The notes: generated by a model not told the origin, from the sequence alone. 44,087 nucleotides of DNA from JALSKU01 sp964556545 (GCA_964556545.1 CAZKWE010000057.1:1-44087), one strand, 5' to 3'. Counted from the stretch's first letter, positions 26,297-34,443 are shown. Numbers and translations: made by a program.

Positions 26297-26805
26297 TTTT
26301 TTACAAAAGTTTCAAACTCTTGATCACTCTTTTTTTGACAGAAAACTTTATATCCTTTTTTTTCAAATTCTTCTATCAAAGGTTCAGGTTTAAAGTCGGA
26401 TATGATTTTTAATATCTCTCCTTTTTTAAATTTTTTAAGTATACCAAAAGATACCGCGAGAGGATTTTTCTCTTCTTCTAAAAGTTTATCTGCATTTATA
26501 ATTTCTTTGGGAATGGCATTTTTACTCCATTGGGGTATATCGTTTGTTGTGTGATTTGTAGTATTGTTAAACTCTATAGGCTTTTGTCCAACTTCTTTTC
26601 TTAATCTGTTTAAAAGCTCTTCGGGTTTCATTCCTCCAACTATGGCAGCTTGTTTTACAGTGGCAACTTTCGCCAATGTTCGTCTAAGCACAGGATTGTT
26701 AAGTTTTTTAAATTTTGGATTTATTTTTATAAGTATATCTTTCATTCCTTCATAATTATTTAATAAATCAGCAACGGTTGTACTCATTTTTATCTCTTGT
26801 TTCAT
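26290..26805 (-). CDS. DUF1858 / DUF2249 domain protein
   Basis: 171 residues from ATG at 26805, chosen because AAAGG lies about 7 nt upstream; an in-frame extension to 26841 has no ribosome site. The N-terminus matches DUF1858: STTVADLLNNYEGMKDILI, then NPVLRRTLAKVATVKQAA and GMKPEELLNRLRK. The C-terminal 50 residues (KKFKKGEILKIISDFKP, EEFEKKGYKVF) match DUF2249, a small domain often fused to or near DUF1858. These domains recur in proteins linked to nitrogen-oxide or Fe-S stress, but no activity is established here. It overlaps uvrC by 7 nt and is probably cotranscribed with it. Confidence 0.8.
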   Translation of the reverse strand: MKQEIKMSTTVADLLNNYEGMKDILIKINPKFKKLNNPVLRRTLAKVATVKQAAIVGGMKPEELLNRLRKEVGQKPIEFNNTTNHTTNDIPQWSKNAIPKEIINADKLLEEEKNPLAVSFGILKKFKKGEILKIISDFKPEPLIEEFEKKGYKVFCQKKSDQEFETFVKKC

Positions 26806-26932
26806 TTTATTACCTTTAATTTTTTTGAAAATATATATCATTTTTACTTAAGAATACCTATAAAATTCTAATTTTTTCACCATTATGGCAAATTGGTAAA
26901 CAATACGGAAATCATACTGTCTTGAAGATATA

Positions 26933-27733
26933 TTAAACGGATAATAAGTTTTTTATTATCTCTTTTTCAATTGCCCAATCTTTTCCATCTACTGATTTTT
27001 CAGATTTTTTTGTTATACCGTCTATTGCTCCTTTTTGTAAAATATACTCCAGATAACTGTCAATTTCTTCAAAAACAGGTAACAATAGCGGGTTGATTGT
27101 TGATATCAGAGCATAAGCTCCCCAATTGGAAACAGAAGCTATCAAAGGTATATCACATTTTACAATTGAGTAAAATTTTATATTTTTTTCTTCAAAATAT
27201 TCTGTAAAATTTCCCATTCCTATTTCGTTTCCCCCGTCGCCTATGCTGATAGTCGGTGTATTTAAAGAGCCTAACATAAACAATTCATCTATATCTGCCG
27301 TATAAGGTGTAATAGAGTCTAATTTGTGATTTATATACTCTTTGTTTTTGTTTTGTCCGCATCTTTCACAAGATATATGAAGTACCGGATTGTATGATTG
27401 CAATAAATCAATGTATAATTTTTTATTATCGGTTTTGACAGGTATATATATAGTTTTAATCTCTTTAAAAAAATTATTACAGTATCTATCAGTAATGACA
27501 ATAGGAAAAAAATCAAGTTTTTGCAAAGCTTTTGCCAAAAAGTAGGTTCCGATAGGACCATCAGTCTCGGCACTCCCGTCTACATAAAATCCCGTATATA
27601 AAAAAACAGTTCCTCTTTTAATCTTTTTTATAAGATTTGAAGCTTTTTTATATTCATTGTCAGGATAATTTTCCTTTATTTTTTCCATACCCCTTGTGGA
27701 ATATTGTAGTATAATATCATATATATTTTTCAT
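26933..27733 (-). CDS. DUF4392 protein, D-glutamate cyclase C-terminal-like half
   Basis: 266 residues from ATG at 27733; the frame extends upstream to 27805 but that part overlaps the opposite gene and has no ribosome site. It has the DUF4392 signatures: GFYVDGSAETDGPIGTYFLA, HISCERCGQNKN and the glycine-rich SIGDGGNEIGMGN, with SVSNWGAYAL near the end. In the vertebrate mitochondrial enzyme DGLUCY this domain is fused C-terminally to a DUF1445 domain and the enzyme interconverts D-glutamate and 5-oxo-D-proline. Here the DUF1445 partner is the divergent neighbour. Cytosolic. The ligand is inferred, not demonstrated. Confidence 0.8.
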   Translation of the reverse strand: MKNIYDIILQYSTRGMEKIKENYPDNEYKKASNLIKKIKRGTVFLYTGFYVDGSAETDGPIGTYFLAKALQKLDFFPIVITDRYCNNFFKEIKTIYIPVKTDNKKLYIDLLQSYNPVLHISCERCGQNKNKEYINHKLDSITPYTADIDELFMLGSLNTPTISIGDGGNEIGMGNFTEYFEEKNIKFYSIVKCDIPLIASVSNWGAYALISTINPLLLPVFEEIDSYLEYILQKGAIDGITKKSEKSVDGKDWAIEKEIIKNLLSV

Positions 27734-27746
27734 GAGTAAAATTATA
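27710..27746. promoter_or_regulatory. Interlocked face-to-face promoters of the DUF4392 and DUF1445 genes
   Basis: On the plus strand TATAAT at 27710-27715 predicts a start near 27722 for the DUF1445 gene. On the minus strand TATAAT (27746 to 27741) predicts a start at about 27735-27734, directly before the ATG at 27733, so the DUF4392 mRNA would be leaderless or nearly so. The start codons are only about 31 bp apart and the two polymerase footprints would overlap, suggesting mutually exclusive firing. Sequence-based prediction only. Confidence 0.45.
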
Positions 27747-27764
27747 TCCAAAAAAGGATAGGTG

Positions 27765-28532
27765 GTGCATCCAAAAGATTTAAGAAAACTGATAAGTAGT
27801 GGCAAATTTGCAAAACCTACAGCTGGAGTATGCCCCGGTTATGTGCAGACAAATATGGTAGTTTTGCATAAAAAATATAAAAATGATTTTGAAGAGTTTT
27901 GCCATTTAAACAGCAAAGCTATACCTCTTTTGGAAGTAGTTGAAAATGGTTTTAGCACATCATTTTTAGCTGATAATGCCAATCTTTTGGAAGAGCTTCC
28001 ATTATATAATATCATAAAAAACGGAAAAGTAGTCGCTCAAGTAAAAGAGATAAAAGAGTTTTATTCAAAAGATTTGGTTTTTTTTCTTATAGGATGCAGT
28101 TTTACTTTTGAAAATTCACTAATTGAAGCGGGAATATCTTTGAGGCATATTGAAAATTGTCAAAATGTATCTATGTATAACACCAATATACCTCTTATAA
28201 ATGCTGGGGATTTTAAAGGTAATATGGTTGTAAGTATGAGACCGATAAAAAAAGAGTCAATTGCACTTTGTTATGAAGTAACTTCCCATTTTCCCAAGAT
28301 GCATGGAAGTCCCATACATCATGCAAATCCGCAAGAGATAGGCATAAAAGATATAAATTTTCCGGATTATGGAGACAAAATCGAGATAAAAAAAGAAGAA
28401 GAGCCGGTTTTTTGGCCTTGCGGGGTAACTCCACAAAATATTTTAAGAGATATGAAAATTGATTTTGCTATAACTCACACACCGGGGCATATGTTTGTAA
28501 CGGATAAAAAAGATAGTGATTTTTATGAATAA
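27765..28532 (+). CDS. DUF1445 putative hydro-lyase / D-glutamate cyclase family
   Basis: 255 residues, normal for the family. DUF1445 hallmarks are PTAGVCPGYVQTNMVVL at the N-terminus, VFFLIGCSFTFENSLIEAG mid-protein, NTNIPL, GNMVVSMRPI and near the C-terminus VFWPCGVTPQNIL and ITHTPGHMFVTD. Bacterial members are called putative hydro-lyases; the mammalian fusion DGLUCY (DUF1445-DUF4392) is a D-glutamate cyclase. GTG at 27765 gives 5-nt spacing from AGGAT; GTG at 27762 is an alternative. The divergent neighbour encodes the other half. The substrate here is inferred. Confidence 0.85.
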   Translation: MHPKDLRKLISSGKFAKPTAGVCPGYVQTNMVVLHKKYKNDFEEFCHLNSKAIPLLEVVENGFSTSFLADNANLLEELPLYNIIKNGKVVAQVKEIKEFYSKDLVFFLIGCSFTFENSLIEAGISLRHIENCQNVSMYNTNIPLINAGDFKGNMVVSMRPIKKESIALCYEVTSHFPKMHGSPIHHANPQEIGIKDINFPDYGDKIEIKKEEEPVFWPCGVTPQNILRDMKIDFAITHTPGHMFVTDKKDSDFYE

Positions 28533-28537
28533 ATTTT

Positions 28538-28564
28538 AAGTACTTGACCAATGCTCAGGTACTT
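28538..28564. terminator. Hairpin between convergent genes
   Basis: AAGTACTTGA (28538-28547) pairs with TCAGGTACTT (28555-28564) over ten positions with one U-G pair and loop CCAATGC. It fills the gap between the stops of the DUF1445 and DciA-like genes. Neither strand has a strong U tract after it, so termination efficiency is uncertain. Confidence 0.4.
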
Positions 28565-28565
28565 A

Positions 28566-29021
28566 TCAGGAGAGAGATTGAGCATTTGATATGATAGTTT
28601 TTTTAATTTCTTGGAATATTTTTTTAAGCCTTTCATTTTTAGTAAGTATTGCAAATTTACCCTTAGCTCTCTCTTTGTAAGTAAGTTTGTTTTCTTTTAT
28701 TTCTCTTGTTTTGCTTTCTATTTTATTGCTGACAAAACTTCTTATCTCTTTAAATTCCAAATCAGCACACTCGGAACTTCTTTTTTTTAACTCTTTTAAT
28801 ACTCCCTTTATTAAATTAACATTATAATTAAATTCCATTTTATATCCGGGATGATTTAGGACAAAAAAAAGAATGTCGTTTTTAATATAAATAAATAAAA
28901 CGGCATTTTGAAGTCTTGGAGGCAGAAGAGACTTGATCTTTTCAAAACATTGTACAGTTTTTAGTTTGGCATATAAAGGTTGGTTTTTTAAATGATTTAT
29001 TATATTAGAAGATTTTTTCAT
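28566..29021 (-). CDS. DciA-like (DUF721) protein, tentative
   Basis: 151 residues, soluble and very basic, with a Lys/Glu-rich C-terminal helix. Residues about 10-85 have the DUF721-like pattern: a helical start, LPPRLQNAVLFIYIKNDILFF and VLNHPG, then an amphipathic helix (NVNLIKGVLKELKK). DUF721 includes DciA, the ancestral loader of the replicative helicase in bacteria lacking DnaC/DnaI. I recognise the fold pattern only weakly, so this remains a proposal. Its 5' end overlaps the divergent small lipoprotein gene by 30 nt. Confidence 0.5.
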   Translation of the reverse strand: MKKSSNIINHLKNQPLYAKLKTVQCFEKIKSLLPPRLQNAVLFIYIKNDILFFVLNHPGYKMEFNYNVNLIKGVLKELKKRSSECADLEFKEIRSFVSNKIESKTREIKENKLTYKERAKGKFAILTKNERLKKIFQEIKKTIISNAQSLS

Positions 29022-29165
29022 GTGGTTATTATAGCAAATTTACTGTTTTTTTTCAGCGGATGCGGATACAAAAGTGCCCCCGTATATCAAAATGGGGATA
29101 AGAGCAGACAATATCTTTCAAAAAACTCTATAAATAAAGAGGAAAAACATATTGCAAATATATGA
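28992..29165 (+). CDS. 57-residue LptM-like small lipoprotein
   Basis: From ATG at 28992 the frame gives a clear lipoprotein signal: MIYYIRRFFH with two Arg, a hydrophobic core VVIIANLLFFF and lipobox FSGC (Cys residue 24). The mature part begins CGYKSAPVYQNG, close to the CGxKGPxY pattern of LptM/YifL, the small lipoprotein that aids LptD disulfide maturation, followed by a short basic tail. An alternative GTG start at 29022 would remove the positive n-region. It overlaps the divergent DciA-like gene by 30 nt at the start and nadB by 14 nt at the end, so it is coupled to nadB. LptD is encoded at 36211-38277. Function by analogy only. Confidence 0.6.
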   Translation: MIYYIRRFFHVVIIANLLFFFSGCGYKSAPVYQNGDKSRQYLSKNSINKEEKHIANI

Positions 29166-30597
29166 TATTTTAATTATCGGTGCAGGAATAGCAGGTTTAA
29201 ATGCAGCTATAAATATACCAAAAGAGAAAAAAGTTTTAATTCTTTGCAAAGAAAATTCATGGGATTGCAATACTTTTTATGCTCAAGGCGGTATAAGTGT
29301 GGCGGTTGACGAATCTGATATTGAAGCTCATATACAAGATACTTTAAATGCCGGTGCCGGACTTTGTGATGAAAATGCCGTGAGAGTATTATGCAGTGAG
29401 GGCAGAGATGCTGTTTTATCTTTAACAAAAAGAGGATTTAAGTTTGATACTGATAAAAATGCAAACCTGCTTTATACCAAGGAGGCAGCTCACTCCCGCA
29501 ATAGAATAGTTCATGCAGGAGGGGATGCAACCGGAAGAGAAGTGCATCTGTTTTTAATGCAAAACAATCCACATCCTCTAATGTACAAAACCACGGTAGT
29601 TAATATATTGAAAAAAGGTGATTTTATACACGGAGTGAGAGTTTATCACCAGGGAAAATTTAAAAATATATATACCAAAAATCTTATCATAGCAAGCGGA
29701 GGCATAGGTTCTCTTTATGAGTATCACACAAATGCAAGAACTATAAGTGCGGATTTGCAGGGGTTGGCATATGAATGCGGATGCGAGTTGAGAGATATGG
29801 AGATGACACAGTTTCATCCAACTGTTTTTGTCAGCATGGAAAAAGCAAGAAAGCAATTATTGAGCGAATCTTTAAGAGGTGAGGGTGCCTGTGTTGTTAA
29901 TGAAAAAGGTGAAAGATTTTTATTTGATTATGATGAAAGAGGAGAGCTTAGCCCAAGAGATATAGTAAGCAGGGCTATATATGACTATAAGCAAAAACAC
30001 AAAGGAGAGATAGTTTATCTCTCATTTAAAAATTTTGAAAAAGAGTTTTTTAAACAAAGATTTCCAACCATTTATTACAATCTAAAAGATTTGGGTTTTA
30101 ACCTGCCTGAGGATAGAGTACCGATTTCTCCGGCTTTTCATTATTTTATGGGTGGTATAAAATGTGATATTGATGCAAAAGTAAAAAATTTTAAAAATTT
30201 ATATGTTATAGGAGAGGTAGCTAACACCAGAGTACATGGTGCAAACAGGCTTGCAAGCAATTCGCTTTTGGAAGGATTGGTTTTTTCTATCAGAGCCGTA
30301 AAAAATATACTAAATAATCACTGGGATTTTATTCCGGGTAAATTTGATGAAAAAGAAGAAATTTTGTTTAAAGACGGTGATAAAGTTTTAAAAAATGAAT
30401 TAAGAAAACTAATGTGGAACAAAGTCGGCATAATTAGAGAAAAAAAAGAGTTGAACGAAGCTTTAAGTAGGGTTGAAGATATGCTTTGTCAAAATATCGG
30501 CAAACTTTTAAGGCTAAGACTTTTGACTTCAAAACAAATCATAACAAGTGCACTAAAAAGAGAGAAATCTCTTGGAGCACACTATATAAAGGAGTAG
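29152..30597 (+). CDS. nadB: L-aspartate oxidase
   Basis: 481 residues. FAD enzyme that oxidises aspartate to iminoaspartate, the first step of de novo NAD synthesis with NadA. FAD-binding DILIIGAGIAGLNAA lies at residues 5-19, QGGISVAV and the succinate-dehydrogenase-like block HSRNRIVHAGGDATGREV follow, then SLRGEGACVVN, RGELSPRDIVSRAI, HYFMGGI and HGANRLASNSLLEGLV. It is somewhat shorter than the E. coli enzyme at the C-terminus. Start TTG at 29152 behind AGAGG. nadA and nadC are not here. Confidence 0.95.
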   Translation: MQIYDILIIGAGIAGLNAAINIPKEKKVLILCKENSWDCNTFYAQGGISVAVDESDIEAHIQDTLNAGAGLCDENAVRVLCSEGRDAVLSLTKRGFKFDTDKNANLLYTKEAAHSRNRIVHAGGDATGREVHLFLMQNNPHPLMYKTTVVNILKKGDFIHGVRVYHQGKFKNIYTKNLIIASGGIGSLYEYHTNARTISADLQGLAYECGCELRDMEMTQFHPTVFVSMEKARKQLLSESLRGEGACVVNEKGERFLFDYDERGELSPRDIVSRAIYDYKQKHKGEIVYLSFKNFEKEFFKQRFPTIYYNLKDLGFNLPEDRVPISPAFHYFMGGIKCDIDAKVKNFKNLYVIGEVANTRVHGANRLASNSLLEGLVFSIRAVKNILNNHWDFIPGKFDEKEEILFKDGDKVLKNELRKLMWNKVGIIREKKELNEALSRVEDMLCQNIGKLLRLRLLTSKQIITSALKREKSLGAHYIKE

Positions 30598-30598
30598 T

Positions 30599-31975
30599 AT
30601 GAGAGTAATTGCGATATTATTTGTTCTGTTTGGGACAGTTTTTGCAGGTGAAGGTATGGAAGCTGCAACTCATAGCGGAGCTATTGATCTTACAAGCAGT
30701 TGGGTCGGGATACTTTGTTTGGCTATATTCGTAATAGGATATTATCTTATAGCGGCTGAAGAGAAATTTCATATGAATAAAGCCAAACCGGCACTGTTTA
30801 TCGGTACCACAATGTTTATGCTTATAGGGATATATTATGCTATAAACAATATGAGTACATTATATCTTCATGAAGAACTTGGAAAATTAATACTTGAAAT
30901 TTCTGAAATATTTTTCTTTTTGTTTGTTGCTATGACTTACATAGAAACAATGATAGAAAGAAATGTTTTTGAAGTTTTAAAATACAAACTTATATCAAAG
31001 GGTTATACATATAAAAAAATATATTGGATAACAGGTCTTTTAGCATTTTTTATCTCTCCGGTTGCAGATAATTTGACAACAGCTTTGATACTCTCAACCG
31101 TTTTGGTTACCATTGACAAGACTCACAAAGAATTTTTAGTGCCGGGAGCTATCAATATAGTAGTAGCGGCAAATGCTGGAGGAGCTTGGAGTCCTTTTGG
31201 AGATATTACCACATTGATGGCTTGGACTGCAGAAAAAGGTACCGTTGTAGACTTTTTGGCACTTTTTCCGGCTTCGGTAGTTGGATGGTGGTTGACTGCT
31301 TTTTTGCTTAGCAGAGTTGTTCCTAAGGGTGAACCCCATTTTGATATAAATACTACCGAAAAATTAGAGTTGAAACCCGGAGCGAAAACAGTTATATATC
31401 TGGGTGTTTTTACTATCGTCTGTGCGGTATTGAGTCATCAGTTCTTTCATTTTCCGGCTATGTGGGGTATGATGTTCGGACTTTCTCTTTTGAAAACTTA
31501 CTCTTACAGAATAAAGAAAAAATGCGATAATCCTTTTAATGTGTATATAAATATGGAAAAAGTTGAACATGATACTCTTTTCTTCTTTTTCGGTATTCTT
31601 TCTGCCGTAGGTGCTTTGCATTTTTTAGGATATTTGGAATATATAGTAAAACTTTATGATATTATAGGAAATACAGCGGGGAATGTCGGAGTGGGCTTTG
31701 TTTCAGCTATTATAGATAATGTTCCGGTTATGAGTGCTATTTTGAAAGCAGATCCCAATATGAATGATGCCCAATGGATGTTGGTTACCATGACTGCGGG
31801 AATTGGCGGAAGTCTTATCAGTTTTGGAAGTGCTGCCGGCGTAGGAGTAATGGGAAAAATAAGAGGAATATATACTTTCGGCACCCATATGAAATATGCC
31901 TGGACTATATTGGTAGGATATGTAGTTAGTATCTCTATATGGTATGTACAGTTTGAAATACTTGGAATTTATTAA
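30599..31975 (+). CDS. nhaD: NhaD-type Na+/H+ antiporter
   Basis: 458 residues, polytopic inner-membrane protein of the ion-transporter superfamily with about 12 hydrophobic segments and a possible cleavable signal (MRVIAILFVLFGTVFAGEG). NhaD features are SPVADNLTTALILSTVLV, NAGGAWSPFGDITTLMAW and VSAIIDNVPVMSAIL in the second half. The paired unwound Asn/Asp motifs (ADNLT, IDNVP) are expected to carry ion-binding residues. It exports Na+ at alkaline pH, fitting a marine or saline lifestyle. Two bp after nadB and 19 bp before guaA. Confidence 0.92.
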   Translation: MRVIAILFVLFGTVFAGEGMEAATHSGAIDLTSSWVGILCLAIFVIGYYLIAAEEKFHMNKAKPALFIGTTMFMLIGIYYAINNMSTLYLHEELGKLILEISEIFFFLFVAMTYIETMIERNVFEVLKYKLISKGYTYKKIYWITGLLAFFISPVADNLTTALILSTVLVTIDKTHKEFLVPGAINIVVAANAGGAWSPFGDITTLMAWTAEKGTVVDFLALFPASVVGWWLTAFLLSRVVPKGEPHFDINTTEKLELKPGAKTVIYLGVFTIVCAVLSHQFFHFPAMWGMMFGLSLLKTYSYRIKKKCDNPFNVYINMEKVEHDTLFFFFGILSAVGALHFLGYLEYIVKLYDIIGNTAGNVGVGFVSAIIDNVPVMSAILKADPNMNDAQWMLVTMTAGIGGSLISFGSAAGVGVMGKIRGIYTFGTHMKYAWTILVGYVVSISIWYVQFEILGIY

Positions 31976-31994
31976 AAAATAAGGAAAAATATAT

Positions 31995-33530
31995 ATGAAA
32001 AATGTACCGATAATAGTTTTGGATTTTGGATCGCAATATACTCAGCTAATTGCAAGAAAACTGAGAGAAAACGGAGTTTATTCGGAAATTGTACCGTATA
32101 ATGAGGATATAAACAGTATAAAAAAGAAAAATCCAAAAGGCATTATACTATCCGGTGGGCCTGCCTCGGTATATGAAAAAAATGCATATCATCCAAATCA
32201 TAAGATATTTGAACTCGGTTTACCGATACTTGGTATATGCTATGGAATGCAGCTTATTGTGCAGTATTTCGGAGGTGAAGTTATACCGGCTAACTCACAT
32301 GAGTATGGAAAAGCTACACTTATATGTGAAGAACATCCTCTTTTTACCGATACTCCAAAGGAACAAACCGTATGGATGAGTCACGGTGACAGAGTAGAAA
32401 AATTGCCTGATGGTTTTAAAAAAATTGCCTACAGTGACAATTCTCCTTATGCGGCTATTGCGGATAATACAAGAAAAGTTTATGCTTTTCAATTCCATCC
32501 CGAAGTGCATCACAGTCAGTATGGTTCAAAAATGCTTAAAAATTTTGCAAAATATATTTGCGAATGTGAAAGCACTTGGAATATGGGAAGTTTTGCAAAA
32601 GAACAGATAGAAAAGTTAAAAAATGAGATAGGTGACGGTAAAGTTTTGTGTGCAGTCAGCGGAGGAGTTGACAGTTCTGTGGTTGCCGCACTTCTAAATG
32701 AAGCTATAGGCAGTAAACTTGTAGCAGTTTTTATAGATACCGGACTTTTAAGAGCAAATGAAAAAGAATCAGTGGAAAATATGTTCAAAGTAAAACTTAA
32801 AATCCCTCTTATTACCATAGATGCGACTGAAATTTATCTTGAGAGATTGAAAGGTGTAACGGATCCTGAAGAGAAGAGAAAGATTATAGGACATACTTTT
32901 ATAGAACTTTTTGAAAAAGAGGCTAAAAAGCATAATGATATCAAATACTTAGCACAAGGAACACTTTATCCTGATGTTATAGAGTCCGTTTCGGTTAAAG
33001 GTCCGAGCAAGACCATCAAATCCCATCATAATGTCGGAGGTTTGCCTGAATGGATGAAGTTTGAATTGGTTGAGCCTTTAAGAGAACTTTTCAAAGATGA
33101 GGTAAGAGAACTCGGGGTTGAACTTGGTATACCAAAAGAGATGGTCGGTCGTCATCCTTTTCCGGGACCGGGATTGGCTATAAGAATTATGGGAGAAGTA
33201 AAACAAGAGAGCTTAAATCTTTTACGACAAGCTGATGTTATTATGTTGGAAGAATTAAAAGCCAGTGGTTACTACAATAAAACATGGCAAGCATTTACCG
33301 TACTTTTAAATGTAAGCAGTGTCGGTGTTATGGGAGATAACAGAACTTATGACAATACAGTATGTGTAAGAGTGGTAGAGAGTGTTGACGGTATGACGGC
33401 CACATTTGCACACCTTCCTCATGATTTGCTTGAGAGAATGAGTACAAGAATTATAAATGAGGTTGACGGTATAAACAGAGTGGTATATGATATAAGCTCC
33501 AAACCTCCTGCAACCATAGAATGGGAATAA
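31995..33530 (+). CDS. guaA: GMP synthase (glutamine-hydrolysing)
   Basis: 511 residues. Converts XMP to GMP. The N-terminal class I amidotransferase has nucleophile Cys in GICYGMQ and the His/Glu in FQFHPEVHHS. The ATP pyrophosphatase domain has P-loop AVSGGVDSSVVAALL near residue 220. The C-terminal dimerisation domain is present, ending in VVYDISSKPPATIEWE, the invariant GuaA terminus. Start ATG at 31995 with AAGGAAAA upstream. Confidence 0.97.
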   Translation: MKNVPIIVLDFGSQYTQLIARKLRENGVYSEIVPYNEDINSIKKKNPKGIILSGGPASVYEKNAYHPNHKIFELGLPILGICYGMQLIVQYFGGEVIPANSHEYGKATLICEEHPLFTDTPKEQTVWMSHGDRVEKLPDGFKKIAYSDNSPYAAIADNTRKVYAFQFHPEVHHSQYGSKMLKNFAKYICECESTWNMGSFAKEQIEKLKNEIGDGKVLCAVSGGVDSSVVAALLNEAIGSKLVAVFIDTGLLRANEKESVENMFKVKLKIPLITIDATEIYLERLKGVTDPEEKRKIIGHTFIELFEKEAKKHNDIKYLAQGTLYPDVIESVSVKGPSKTIKSHHNVGGLPEWMKFELVEPLRELFKDEVRELGVELGIPKEMVGRHPFPGPGLAIRIMGEVKQESLNLLRQADVIMLEELKASGYYNKTWQAFTVLLNVSSVGVMGDNRTYDNTVCVRVVESVDGMTATFAHLPHDLLERMSTRIINEVDGINRVVYDISSKPPATIEWE

Positions 33531-33562
33531 AACCCGTTTAAAAATTGATAAAAGAGTTACAA

Positions 33563-34210
33563 GTGCAAAATAAAAACAGTATTTATATTCTTAGTGAAAA
33601 AAAATTTACCGGAGCTAAGAATTTACCTGTTATTAAAATAAATTTTTTAGATAAACAGATAAATTTATCAAGATATGATGCATTGGTATTTACATCTAAA
33701 AATGCAGTAGAAGCTTTGGAAAAAAACGGTATAACATGGAGAGACAAAGAGTTGTATTCCATAGGAACGGGGACTACAAAAGCTATAGAAGAAAAAGGTG
33801 CGAAAGCAACTTATACGGCAAAAAGTTCCTATGGAGATAACTTTGCACAAGAGATATCTAAAATATTAAAGGACAAGAAAGTACTTTTTCCAAGGGCAAA
33901 AGTAGTAACTTCAAAATTAAATATTATACTAAAAAGTGCCAATATTGACCTTGAAGAAGAGATTGTCTATGAAACGGTATGCAATAACAATCAGCTGAAA
34001 AAACCTGAAAAAAATAGTATAATTATCTTTTCTTCACCTTCGACCATAGAGTGCTTTTTTAAAAAATTTACCTGGGATATCAGTTATAAAGCTGTTGTTA
34101 TAGGAGAAAAAACAGCCTCTTTTATGCCTTCGGAAATATCTTATATTTTATCTTCAAAACAGAATATACCTGCTTGTATAGAAGTTGCTGAAAGTTTATT
34201 GCATATTTAA
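33563..34210 (+). CDS. hemD: Uroporphyrinogen-III synthase
   Basis: 215 residues from GTG at 33563, chosen because AAAGAG lies 6 nt upstream; the in-frame TTG at 33545 has no ribosome site. It closes hydroxymethylbilane to uroporphyrinogen III for haem and related tetrapyrroles. Sequence conservation in this family is low, but NLPVIKINF, DALVFTSKNAVEAL, LYSIGTGTTKAI, VLFPRAKVVTSKL and IIIFSSPSTIECFF are characteristic. It ends 24 nt before the 6S RNA start and is the last gene before that promoter. Confidence 0.88.
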   Translation: MQNKNSIYILSEKKFTGAKNLPVIKINFLDKQINLSRYDALVFTSKNAVEALEKNGITWRDKELYSIGTGTTKAIEEKGAKATYTAKSSYGDNFAQEISKILKDKKVLFPRAKVVTSKLNIILKSANIDLEEEIVYETVCNNNQLKKPEKNSIIIFSSPSTIECFFKKFTWDISYKAVVIGEKTASFMPSEISYILSSKQNIPACIEVAESLLHI

Positions 34211-34222
34211 GTAAAATTTTTG

Positions 34223-34228
34223 TAGAAT
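34223..34228 (+). promoter_or_regulatory. -10 element of the 6S RNA (and perhaps purD)
   Basis: TAGAAT at 34223-34228, preceded by the T-rich AATTTTTG, predicts initiation at about 34235. That is exactly where the RNA's terminal stem begins, so promoter and structure support each other. Confidence 0.6.
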
Positions 34229-34234
34229 ACTATC

Positions 34235-34443
34235 AGTAATTATTCTGAATGATTCGATACCTGCTCACCAATGAGGGTCCAACAGATTTCAGTGTTTGGA
34301 AGCTGTATGCAGGCGGTGTGTCTGTGACTTCGTTTGAGCCTTTTAAAAAAGGCGAGAAGCTGCAGCCTAAAGCTTGTGTCACTTCCAAGTTTTTTGGCTT
34401 TTTCGGGCCACTTACGAGCAGACCGGTCATTCGGGTAATTACT
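34235..34443 (+). ncRNA. ssrS: 6S RNA (SsrS-like), upstream of purD
   Basis: About 209 nt, visibly richer in G and C than its surroundings and protein-free. It folds into one long rod. The terminal stem is AGTAATTA (34235-34242) with TAATTACT (34436-34443), GAATGA (34247-34252) with TCATTC (34427-34432), and CTGCTC (34261-34266) with GAGCAG (34416-34421). A central open bubble follows (about 29 nt left, 27 nt right). Beyond it are TTGGAAG (34296-34302) with CTTCCAA (34382-34388), AGGC with GCCT, CTTC with GAAG, and an apical GCCTTTT/AAAAGGC hairpin (34338-34353). A rod with a central bubble mimicking an open promoter is the 6S signature; it binds sigma-70 RNA polymerase. I recall 6S lying upstream of purD in Helicobacter. 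An 81-codon open frame across it is fortuitous. Confidence 0.8.

Noticed and set aside
27734..27805. Upstream extension of the DUF4392 protein
   Set aside because: It overlaps the start of the divergent DUF1445 gene and has no ribosome site; family similarity begins after the Met at 27733.
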